Assembly: GCF_017876155.1 (NCBI RefSeq)
Contig: NZ_JAGINP010000006.1
Span: 186,001 to 250,000, forward strand
DNA: 64,000 nt
DNA from: Azospirillum rugosum
GTDB lineage: Bacteria; Pseudomonadota; Alphaproteobacteria; Azospirillales; Azospirillaceae
Reading direction: 5' to 3'
Shown: positions 49,845-57,289 of the stretch, one piece after another
Layout: every line of letters begins with the position of its first letter
How positions within the stretch are numbered: the first letter of the stretch is position 1
Translations under genes and position numbers: made by a program
The notes under the pieces: generated by a model
Database searches by the model: none
What the model was told of the DNA's origin: nothing
Seen by the model: only the letters and a program-made list of their open reading frames with translations

Positions 49845-51020
49845 TCACCCGGTCCGCGTCAGCACCAGGGCGGTGAGGTCGTCGTCGATGGGCCCGGTGG
49901 CGCGCAACGCGTCGAGGAGGCCGTCGAGGAAGCGCCGGTCGTCCGTCTCGCCGATCCGCGCGGCGACCATGGAGGCGAGGCCGGGCTCGTCCAGCACGTC
50001 GCCGCCGACCGGGATCTCGATGGCGCCGTCGGAATAGAGGAACAGCCGCCCGCCCTCCGGCAGCGGGGCGGAGCGCTCCTCATACGTCGCGGAGGGCAGC
50101 AGGCCGAGCGGCAGGCCGGCGCTTTCGGCCAGCGTCGGCTCGGCGTCGCCCGGCGCCCACAGCATCGGCCGCGTCGAGCCGGCCGACGCGTAGACGAAGC
50201 GGTTCTCCGCAAGGTCGACGACGCCCGCCAGCATCGTCGCGAACTGCCCGCTGGGCAGCAGCGCGCAGAGGCGCTTGTTCACCGTCGCCAGGAAGGCGGC
50301 GGGTGAGAAGTCGGTGAAATCCATCTGCTGGCCGATGGCGTGCAGGCGGAAGGTGTTCAGCGCCGCCCCGACGCCATGGCCGGAAAAGTCCACCATCGTC
50401 ACCACGGCCCGGCCCCGGCCGTCGATCCTCAGGTCCCAGAAGTCCCCTCCCAGCTCCGACGACGGCGCGAAATGGGCGTGGATGCGCACCCCGGTGGCGG
50501 CTTCCAGTTCCGCGAGGCGGTCCGGCGTCGGCAGCAGCCGCTCCTGCATCTTGCGGGCGAGCGCCAGTTCGGTCTCCGTGCGCTCGCGGAACAGCCGGAG
50601 GTCGTGCAGCAGCGCCCGGTTCTGCAGGTGGATGCGCACGCGGGCCAGAAGCTCCACGGCGTTGATCGGCTTGGTGACGTAGTCGGTCGCCCCGGCGGCG
50701 AAGGCCTTGGCGCGGTCCTCCGCCCGGTTCAGGCTGGACTGCACCAGCACCGGAAGATCCTTCCAGGCCGGGTCGGCGCGCAGGAGCCGGCACATCTCGA
50801 ACCCGTCCAGGTTCGGCATCATCAGGTCCAGCAGGATCATGTCCGGCCGGAACTGGTCCATGCGGGCCAGCGCGTCGTTGCCGTCCTCGGCCATTTCGAT
50901 GTGCCGGACGCCGCCGCGTTCCAGCAGGGCCAGCAGCAGGTGGCGGTTGACGCGGTTGTCGTCGACCACCATCACCCGCGCGTTTTCCAGGACCTGGGGG
51001 GAATCGGGTTGGTCGTTCAT
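49845..51020 (-). CDS. response regulator with SpoIIE/RsbU-type phosphatase (second copy)
   Basis: 391 residues: receiver 1-135 with VVDDNRVNRH and Asp65 (LLDLMMPNLDG), coiled linker, PP2C at about 175-391 with SSELGGDFWDL, MVDFSGHGVGAALNTF, LYSDGAIE and DDDLTALVL. Metal-binding aspartates are all retained, so it should be active. Its start overlaps the stop of the upstream paralogue by four bases (ATGA). It is the penultimate gene of the che/partner-switch locus and probably dephosphorylates the STAS protein at 53049. Confidence 0.92.
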   Translation of the reverse strand: MNDQPDSPQVLENARVMVVDDNRVNRHLLLALLERGGVRHIEMAEDGNDALARMDQFRPDMILLDLMMPNLDGFEMCRLLRADPAWKDLPVLVQSSLNRAEDRAKAFAAGATDYVTKPINAVELLARVRIHLQNRALLHDLRLFRERTETELALARKMQERLLPTPDRLAELEAATGVRIHAHFAPSSELGGDFWDLRIDGRGRAVVTMVDFSGHGVGAALNTFRLHAIGQQMDFTDFSPAAFLATVNKRLCALLPSGQFATMLAGVVDLAENRFVYASAGSTRPMLWAPGDAEPTLAESAGLPLGLLPSATYEERSAPLPEGGRLFLYSDGAIEIPVGGDVLDEPGLASMVAARIGETDDRRFLDGLLDALRATGPIDDDLTALVLTRTG

Positions 51021-52246
51021 GCCGCCCTCCCGCGCTCGATCCAGACGAGCGTGTGGTCGTCCGGCGGCGTTTCCCCCAGCGCTGCGGCCAAGGCCGCGGT
51101 GAGGGTCGCGAAGGCGTCGCCGTCGTCCCCCGCGGCGCTCACCGCGGCGGCGACGTTGCGGTCGAAGGCTTGGCCATCCCCGCCGTCCTCCCCGCCGCCA
51201 TCAAGGGCCTCCAGCACGCCGTTCGAGTAGAGCGCGAGCCGGGCGCCGGGCGGGAAGGGCAGCGTGCAGGCGTCGTAGCGGTTGCCCGCGGTGATGCCCA
51301 CCGGCCGGCCGGTCGCGTCGCCGAACAGCAGCGCCGCCCCGTCGGGGCGGATCACCAGGGGATGGGTCGCCGCCGCCGCCGCGTAAGTGAAGCGGCCGGC
51401 CGCGCCGTCCACGACGCCGTAGATGACCGTCGCGTGCTCCCCCAGCTCCAGCAGCGTGACGGCGCGGTCGTTCAGCTCCGCCAGGAAGGCGTCCGGCCGG
51501 TCGCCCAGCGTCGGCGCCAGCTCGTGGATCAGCGTGTGCATGCGGAAGGCGTTCAGCGCCGCCGACACGCCGCGCCCGGCCATGTCCAGCAGGAACACGC
51601 CGAAGCGCCCGCCGTCCAGCGGCAGGACGCCCCAGATGTTCCCGCCCATGTCGGACGACAGCAGGATGTGGGAGCGCAGATCCACCCCGGCGCTGTCCTT
51701 CAGCGAGGCGCGCAGAGCGGGGGAGGGCAGCAGGTGGTCGTACATGGACCGCGCCATCGCCAGTTCCCCCTCCACGCGCGCGCGGTAGCATTGCAGGTCG
51801 CGGATCAGGACGCGGTTTTCCAGGTGGATGCGCACGCGGGCCAGCAGCTCCGCCCGGTCCAGCGGCTTGGAGATCAGGTCGGTGGTGCCGGAGGCGAAGG
51901 CCTTGTTGCGGTCGTCGCTGGACGACAGGGCGGTCTGCACCAGCACCGGCAGGTCGGCGTAGGCGTGGTCGGCGCGCAGCCGCCGGCACACCTCGAACCC
52001 GTCCATGCCCGGCATCATGATGTCCAGGATCACCAGGTCCGGCGTGCGCGCCGCGATCTGCGACAGCGCGTCGAAGCCGTCCTTGGCGTAGGCGATGTCG
52101 TGGAAGCCCGCCTCGGTCAGCAGCGCCCCGATCAGGGTGCGGTTGAAGTCGGTGTCGTCCACCACCAGGATGTGGCAATCGGCGGTGGCCGGCCGGTCGC
52201 CTTGGAACAATTCGCCTTGCCCGGCTCCTGCCGACACGCCGTTCAC
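51017..52246 (-). CDS. response regulator with degenerate SpoIIE-type phosphatase domain
   Basis: 409 residues from a GTG that overlaps the preceding gene's stop (GTGA). Receiver at about 25-145 with VVDDTDFNRT and Asp75 (ILDIMMPGMDG). The PP2C fold is full length, but two metal-binding positions are changed: SSDMGGNIWGV has Asn203 where active paralogues have Asp, and LYSNGVLEA has Asn342 for Asp. LLDMAGRGVSAALNAF and the last DDHTLVWI are kept. It is probably catalytically weak or dead and may act as a regulated decoy or scaffold. No frameshift is visible, so the gene appears to be maintained. Confidence 0.88.
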   Translation of the reverse strand: MNGVSAGAGQGELFQGDRPATADCHILVVDDTDFNRTLIGALLTEAGFHDIAYAKDGFDALSQIAARTPDLVILDIMMPGMDGFEVCRRLRADHAYADLPVLVQTALSSSDDRNKAFASGTTDLISKPLDRAELLARVRIHLENRVLIRDLQCYRARVEGELAMARSMYDHLLPSPALRASLKDSAGVDLRSHILLSSDMGGNIWGVLPLDGGRFGVFLLDMAGRGVSAALNAFRMHTLIHELAPTLGDRPDAFLAELNDRAVTLLELGEHATVIYGVVDGAAGRFTYAAAAATHPLVIRPDGAALLFGDATGRPVGITAGNRYDACTLPFPPGARLALYSNGVLEALDGGGEDGGDGQAFDRNVAAAVSAAGDDGDAFATLTAALAAALGETPPDDHTLVWIERGRAA

Positions 52247-53043
52247 AGCGGGAACCTCATGCGGATGCGCCGGCCGCCGTCGAGCAGCTGAAGCTCTTCC
52301 GCGATGGCCGCGATCATGTCGAGCCCACGGCCGGACGCGCCGAACTCCATGTGCTCCGGACGGGCGTAGCCGGTGCCTTCGTCGGCGACCTCGACCAGGA
52401 TGCCGTCGGCGTCCAGCCAGACGGCGACCTCGATCCGGCGGTTGGCGAAGAGCGGGTCGGCCATCCGCGCCGCCAAGTCCTGGGAGAAGCGCTCCAGCGC
52501 CGCGACGCTCAGCCCCTTCATGCCCTCGACCTGGAGGTTGCCGTGCACCAGCGCGTTGCTGACCGCCTCGTGGAGCGCCAGCTCCATGTCGTCGCGCTGG
52601 GTGTCGGGCAGCGGATGGAGGTCGGTGATCGCCCGGACGATCCGCGCGGCGAGGTGGACGTGGTTCGCCGTCGCCGTGGTCAGGAAGGCGAACAGGTCGG
52701 CCCGCCGCGCCCGTCCGGCGGCGGCGGCCAACGCCTCGTCGGACAGGGTCCCCACCTCGATCCATGCGGCAATGGGCCGCGCCCAGGACTCCGCCGCCTC
52801 GGCGGTGTCGAGGCCGTCGAGCAGCGCCAGGACGGTCGCGGCGGCGCGCGTCGGATCTGCGGAGTCGCTGGGGGAGTCGTCAGGGTAATCGCCGGGCCGC
52901 CACAGGGGAAGGCGCAGCGCCGCGGACAGGCGCTCCAGCCGTTCGGCCGGCACGCCCAGCCCGCACAAGGCGGCGACGCGCGGCTGCTCCATGGGGGGGC
53001 GGTCCATGGGGGAGTGTTCCACGGGGGGGCGGTCCGGCGCCAA
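52243..53043 (-). CDS. RsbW-like ATP-binding protein (second copy)
   Basis: 266 residues from a TTG at 53043, which has GAGGA about nine bases upstream in the end of the STAS gene; ATG codons at 53007 and 52992 are alternatives. The C-terminal GHKL ATPase shows the N-box MELALHEAVSNALVHGN, G1 VADEGTGYARP and G2 ASGRGLDMIAAIAEEL. The first 130 residues are unlike the other RsbW-like protein and may be a degenerate receiver-type domain (TVLALLDGLD). Predicted partner: STAS protein at 53049, five bases upstream. Confidence 0.82.
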   Translation of the reverse strand: MAPDRPPVEHSPMDRPPMEQPRVAALCGLGVPAERLERLSAALRLPLWRPGDYPDDSPSDSADPTRAAATVLALLDGLDTAEAAESWARPIAAWIEVGTLSDEALAAAAGRARRADLFAFLTTATANHVHLAARIVRAITDLHPLPDTQRDDMELALHEAVSNALVHGNLQVEGMKGLSVAALERFSQDLAARMADPLFANRRIEVAVWLDADGILVEVADEGTGYARPEHMEFGASGRGLDMIAAIAEELQLLDGGRRIRMRFPL

Positions 53044-53048
53044 GGGGA

Positions 53049-53354
53049 TCAGTCCTCGATCGCCACGATCTTGTTGAGCTGCGCCACCGTCAGCACGCGT
53101 TTGACCTGCCCGGCGGCGGCCCGCAGGATCAGCAGCTTGTCGACGTTGGACATCTCCTCCCGTGCGATCAGAAGCATGCCGATGCCCGCGGAATCGACGA
53201 ATTCCAGCGCCGACAGGTCGAGGACTTGCCGCTTCGCCTTGGTCTGCAGCATCTCGCGGATGAGCGCGCGCAGCTTGCCGTGGTCGTTGAAGGTCAGGCG
53301 GCCGCGCAGCCGAACGACGGTCTCCTGGTCCTTGTCCTCTATTCCGTAATCCAT
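53049..53354 (-). CDS. STAS-domain antagonist (second RsbV-like)
   Basis: 101 residues, complete STAS domain with the phosphorylatable serine in LEFVDSAGIGMLLIA (about 50-64). It is the first of four consecutive partner-switch genes after the soluble MCP-like gene, 63 bp downstream of it. Sequence form is close to the STAS protein at 41991 (DSAG(L/I)GMLLI), suggesting duplication of the module. Confidence 0.92.
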   Translation of the reverse strand: MDYGIEDKDQETVVRLRGRLTFNDHGKLRALIREMLQTKAKRQVLDLSALEFVDSAGIGMLLIAREEMSNVDKLLILRAAAGQVKRVLTVAQLNKIVAIED

Positions 53355-53417
53355 CGGTCGGATGTCCCTGCAGGGTCGTGGGGCGGGGGCCGTCGCCGGC
53401 CGGACCCGTAAGCGTGA

Positions 53418-54596
53418 TCAGAAGAGTTCGATGTCGCCGCCGGAACTGTCGTCGTGGCCGGCATCCACGTCAAGCACGCCGTGCTCGTCGAGCGCCGTCC
53501 CTTCCAACAACAACTTCCGCACGAACCGCTGCCGCATCTCGCTCAGCGTGAAACGGCCAAGTAGTTCGTCGAGCCATTCCTGCGGAACGCGGCCGTTCAA
53601 GGAAGCGGGCAATTCGACGCGGGTGCGGTTCTCCAGTTCATCCAGGCCGGCGGACATGATGGCCAGGCTGTCATTGATCGCTTCCAGCCGCTGCTTGGTC
53701 AGGTCCTGGAACTGCATGCCCGTGACCATGTGCCCGATGGTCGAGGACATGTCGGACGACACCACCGCCGCGGTCTCCAGAACGGTCTGGAAGTGGTTGG
53801 TCTGGTCGACCAGGCTCTCCATCGTCTTGTCCACCCGCTCCTTGGCGAGCATCTGCGGCGACATGTCGGTGTTGGCGATCTGGCGCAGGATGTCGTGGCC
53901 GTTGCGCACGCCCTTGACCACGGCGGTGACCTTGGACCGCATGCGGTCGGCCAGTTCCCCGGTGGAGCGGGACAGGTGCCGCACCTCCTGCGCCACCACC
54001 GCGAAGGTCCGGCCCGCCTCGCCGGCGCGGCTCGCCTCGATGGTGGCGTTCAGCGCCAGGAAGTTGGTCTGCCGGTTGATGACGTCGATGTCGGCGATGG
54101 ACTTCTCCAGCTCCGACACGTCCTTCTGCACGTCGTCCAGCAGGTAGACCATGCTCATGGCGTGGCGCGACAGCGTCACGATGTTGGTGATCATGTCCGC
54201 GATCATGTCCTGCATGCCGACGACCAGCTGGTCCATCGGCACCCGCTCGCCGTCGATGGCGACCGACCCGGCCATGCTGACGATCTGCTCCACCCGGAGC
54301 GACTGCTCCATGGCCTTCTCGGCCAGCTCGCGGAAACGGGAGGACAGGTCGAGCGTGGCGGACTCCACCGTGTCCGACGTGCGCGACAGCTCGTGCTGGA
54401 TGGCCTCCAGCGTGCGGCGCTGCACGTCGGCGTAGCCCAGCCAGGTGGACAGCAGGTCGGCGGTGACGGGGAGCTTTTCCGCCGTGGCGGGCGACACCGT
54501 TCCCAGCGATTCCAGTTCAGGCTCCGCGAGGGCGACATGGTCGCCGTAGGACCCGCCGCCCCCGTGCGATCCGCGGAAAGACCGGTCGTAAGACAT
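53418..54596 (-). CDS. soluble MCP-like signalling protein with CheZ-like motif
   Basis: 392 residues, no TM segment. A helical N-terminal half is followed by the MCP hairpin tip [20 protein letters not shown] (173-192), slightly diverged from the canonical version. Near 293-303 is [11 protein letters not shown], with Asp298-x3-Gln302 matching the catalytic DxxxQ of CheZ, in the same FQDLTxQ wording. The protein ends in GGDIELF after an acidic stretch, reminiscent of the CheY-binding tail of CheZ. It could be a cytosolic receptor, a phosphatase or both. The ATG at 54596 has CTGAGGAGC upstream; cheB is 11 bp before it. Confidence 0.8.
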   Translation of the reverse strand: MSYDRSFRGSHGGGGSYGDHVALAEPELESLGTVSPATAEKLPVTADLLSTWLGYADVQRRTLEAIQHELSRTSDTVESATLDLSSRFRELAEKAMEQSLRVEQIVSMAGSVAIDGERVPMDQLVVGMQDMIADMITNIVTLSRHAMSMVYLLDDVQKDVSELEKSIADIDVINRQTNFLALNATIEASRAGEAGRTFAVVAQEVRHLSRSTGELADRMRSKVTAVVKGVRNGHDILRQIANTDMSPQMLAKERVDKTMESLVDQTNHFQTVLETAAVVSSDMSSTIGHMVTGMQFQDLTKQRLEAINDSLAIMSAGLDELENRTRVELPASLNGRVPQEWLDELLGRFTLSEMRQRFVRKLLLEGTALDEHGVLDVDAGHDDSSGGDIELF

Positions 54597-54607
54597 GGTG
54601 GTGCTCC

Positions 54608-55687
54608 TCAGTTCGCCCGCGGTCGATCGCCGATGGCGTCGAACGCGCGCAGCATTTCGGCCGGTATCTGGGCCAGCGGCAGCTCGATGGCGACGGCGCC
54701 GGCCTCCTTGGCGGCACGCGGCATGCCATAGACGACGCAGCTCGATTCCTGCTCGCCGATCGTGTAGGCCCCGGCCTCGCGCATGGCCAGCAGGCCCGTC
54801 GCCCCGTCGCGGCCCATGCCGGACAGGATCACGCCGACCGCGTTGGCCCCCGCCGCGCGGGCGACGGAGGAGAACAGCGCGTCGACCGACGGGCGGTGGC
54901 CGCTGACCGGCGGGCCGTCCTGGATGTGGCAGGAATAGCCATGGGCGTCGCGGATGACGACCAGGTGGCGGTCGCCGGGGGCGATGTGGACCACGCCCTG
55001 CTCCAGCCGCGCCCCCTGCGTGGCGAGCCGCACCGACGGCGCCGACAGCCGGTCGAGCCGGGCGGCGAAGCTCGGCACGTAGCTCGGCCCCATGTGCTGG
55101 GTGATGACGATGGGCGGGCAGTCGGCCGGCATCACCGCCAGCACGTCGCGGATGCGCTCCACCCCGCCGGTGGAGGCGCCGATGGCGATGAGGCGCGTGC
55201 CCGACCCGGCGCGCCGCGGCGTCGGCAGGGTGGGGGAGGCGGTCGTGTGGGGCCGCCGCATCGACAGGCGCGCGGTGGCCGCGACGCGGATCTTGCCGAC
55301 CAGCTCCTGCGTCATCGCCTCGAAGCCGTGGCCGTCGGCGCCGTCGGGCTTGGCGACGCAGTCCACCGCGCCGATCTCCAGCGCGCGGATGGTCGCGTCG
55401 GACCCTTCCCGCGTCAGGGAGGAGACCATGACCACCGGCGTCGGGCGCAGCGTCATGATCTTCTCCAGGAAGGACAGCCCGTCCATGCGCGGCATCTCGA
55501 TGTCGAGCGTGATCACGTCCGGGTTGGTGTGCTTGATGATCTCGCGCGCCTCGTAGGGGTCGCGGGCGACGCCGGCCACCTCGATGCCGGGCTCCTCGGA
55601 CAGGATGGACTTCAGCATCTCCCGCATCAGGCTGCTGTCGTCCACGATGACCACGCGGATGGGCCGCGAACGGATGGGATGGGGCAT
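54608..55687 (-). CDS. cheB: chemotaxis glutamate methylesterase CheB
   Basis: 359 residues. Receiver with [11 protein letters not shown] and Asp62 ([11 protein letters not shown]), linker rich in Thr/Pro/Arg, and the esterase domain with Ser172 (IGASTGGVE), His198 (ITQHMGP) and Asp294 ([10 protein letters not shown]). It removes methyl groups from, or deamidates, receptor glutamates or glutamines. It lies three bases after cheD in a tightly packed operon. Confidence 0.96.
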   Translation of the reverse strand: MPHPIRSRPIRVVIVDDSSLMREMLKSILSEEPGIEVAGVARDPYEAREIIKHTNPDVITLDIEMPRMDGLSFLEKIMTLRPTPVVMVSSLTREGSDATIRALEIGAVDCVAKPDGADGHGFEAMTQELVGKIRVAATARLSMRRPHTTASPTLPTPRRAGSGTRLIAIGASTGGVERIRDVLAVMPADCPPIVITQHMGPSYVPSFAARLDRLSAPSVRLATQGARLEQGVVHIAPGDRHLVVIRDAHGYSCHIQDGPPVSGHRPSVDALFSSVARAAGANAVGVILSGMGRDGATGLLAMREAGAYTIGEQESSCVVYGMPRAAKEAGAVAIELPLAQIPAEMLRAFDAIGDRPRAN

Positions 55688-55690
55688 GGC

Positions 55691-56362
55691 TCAATCCTCT
55701 CCGAACAGTTCCACGTCGCCCTCGATCGGCTGCTGCCGCAGGGTGGAGCGGAAATGCAGTTCCTGGTGCGCCGTCTCCGACAGGGCCTCCGGCCGCAGCA
55801 GCTTGCGCAGGGCCTTGCCGGTGTTCGGGAAGTAATGGACCCGCCGGGCGGAGCCGCCCCCCAGATCCTGCCCGACCAGCTTCAGCCCCTCGCGCCGCAC
55901 ATAGTCCAGCGCGAAGCGGGCGTTGCTCTGGCCGACGTCGAAGCTGGAATCGATGACGCGGGCGCCGCCGAACAGCTTCACCTCAAGACGGTCGCGCCGG
56001 GCGCCGCGTGACAGCAGGTCGTTGATCAGCCGCTCCATGGCGACCGAGCCGTAGCGCGCGGCGGCGCCGGTCCCGCCGTCTTCCGACTCCGGCACCTCGG
56101 GCAGCAGGAAATGGTTCATGCCGCCGATGGCCGCCGCCGGGTCGTGGACGCAGGCGGCCACGCAGGAGCCGAGCGTGGTGACCATCATCACGTCCGACCG
56201 GTCGCTGACCAGGTGATGCCCCAGGAAGACCTTCAGCGTGTGGGCCTGGAACTGGGCGTTGAAGTAGCCGCCGGGCTGCCGGGTGCCGCTCTGCCGCGCC
56301 CCACCTTCCCGCAGCGTGTTCGGCCGGGCCTGGGTGGCGCGGCGGCCTGCGAAGCCGGTCAT
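55691..56362 (-). CDS. cheD: chemoreceptor glutamine deamidase CheD
   Basis: 223 residues. The catalytic cysteine is in [17 protein letters not shown] (about 59-75), with the conserved [11 protein letters not shown] and KLFGGARVI. The N-terminal 30 residues are a basic linker. CheD deamidates receptor glutamines and in some bacteria stimulates CheC; a CheC gene is in this window. It ends in GDVELFGED, an acidic/aromatic tail resembling that of the soluble MCP-like protein. The start overlaps the cheR stop (ATGA). Confidence 0.93.
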   Translation of the reverse strand: MTGFAGRRATQARPNTLREGGARQSGTRQPGGYFNAQFQAHTLKVFLGHHLVSDRSDVMMVTTLGSCVAACVHDPAAAIGGMNHFLLPEVPESEDGGTGAAARYGSVAMERLINDLLSRGARRDRLEVKLFGGARVIDSSFDVGQSNARFALDYVRREGLKLVGQDLGGGSARRVHYFPNTGKALRKLLRPEALSETAHQELHFRSTLRQQPIEGDVELFGED

Positions 56363-57255
56363 GGCAGCCTCCGGTAGATGGTCGGCCCGGTCTGGCGGAA
56401 CCGGTTGGACACGCCGTAGAGGCTTTCCGAATGGCCGAGGAACAGGCACCCCCCGGGCTCCAGCAGGCGGGCGAAATTCTCGATCACCTGGGTGCGCCCG
56501 GCGCGGTCGAAATAGATCAGCACGTTGCGGCAGAAGATCGCGTCGAACGGCCCCTTCATGGGCCAATGCTCCAGCAGGTTCAGCGGCTTGAAGGTGATCA
56601 GCCGCTTCAGATCCTCCTCCACCACGATCTTCGCCTCGCCGTCCTCGCGCAGGCGCCGGGTGAAGCGGTCGCGCAGGGGGCCGGGGATGCTGGCCGCCAC
56701 CTCCGCCGGGTAGACGCCGCGGCGGGCGGTGTCGATCATGTGGGTGTCGATGTCGGTGGCGAGGATCTTGGCGTCCCAGCGCCGCAGCTCCGGCCCGAAG
56801 GCGGCGGCCAGCACCATGGCGATGGTGTAGGGCTCCTGCCCCGAGGAGCAGCCGGCCGACCACAGGCGCAGCCGCGGGTGCGAGGACTCCCCGCCGTGCC
56901 GCGCGCGGATGTCCGGGACGACGGTCTTCGCCAGATAGTCGAAGTGGTGCGATTCCCGGAAGAAGCTGGTCAGGTTGGTGGTCAGCGCGTTGACCAGGAA
57001 GCCGATCTCGTTGCCGCCGTCCTCGCTCTCCAGCAGCGCGCAGTAGGCGTCGAAGTCCGCCAGGTTCAGCTCCCGCAACCGCCGGGCGAGGCGGGAATAG
57101 ACCATTTCCACCTTGTGCGGGGCGAGCGCGATCCCCGCCAGCTGGTGGAGCATGCGCGCGATGAACTCGAAATGCCGCTTCTCGAACGGAAATTCCCGCC
57201 GGCCGGCGGCGGCCGGGGCGGCGGGGCTCTGCGATGCGGGCGTGGCGGCGGTCAT
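56359..57255 (-). CDS. cheR: chemotaxis methyltransferase CheR
   Basis: 298 residues from the ATG at 57255 (a start at 57327 would overlap the MCP gene by 38 bases). The N-terminal helical CheR domain is at about 25-95, SAM binding at LRLWSAGCSSGQEPYTIAM (about 130-148), and the FDAIFCRNVLIYFD motif near 240. It methylates glutamates of the MCPs. It is 34 bp after the MCP gene. Confidence 0.95.
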   Translation of the reverse strand: MTAATPASQSPAAPAAAGRREFPFEKRHFEFIARMLHQLAGIALAPHKVEMVYSRLARRLRELNLADFDAYCALLESEDGGNEIGFLVNALTTNLTSFFRESHHFDYLAKTVVPDIRARHGGESSHPRLRLWSAGCSSGQEPYTIAMVLAAAFGPELRRWDAKILATDIDTHMIDTARRGVYPAEVAASIPGPLRDRFTRRLREDGEAKIVVEEDLKRLITFKPLNLLEHWPMKGPFDAIFCRNVLIYFDRAGRTQVIENFARLLEPGGCLFLGHSESLYGVSNRFRQTGPTIYRRLP

Positions 57256-57289
57256 GGACCGTCCCCGCCGCTGTCGATCCAGGCGCTGC

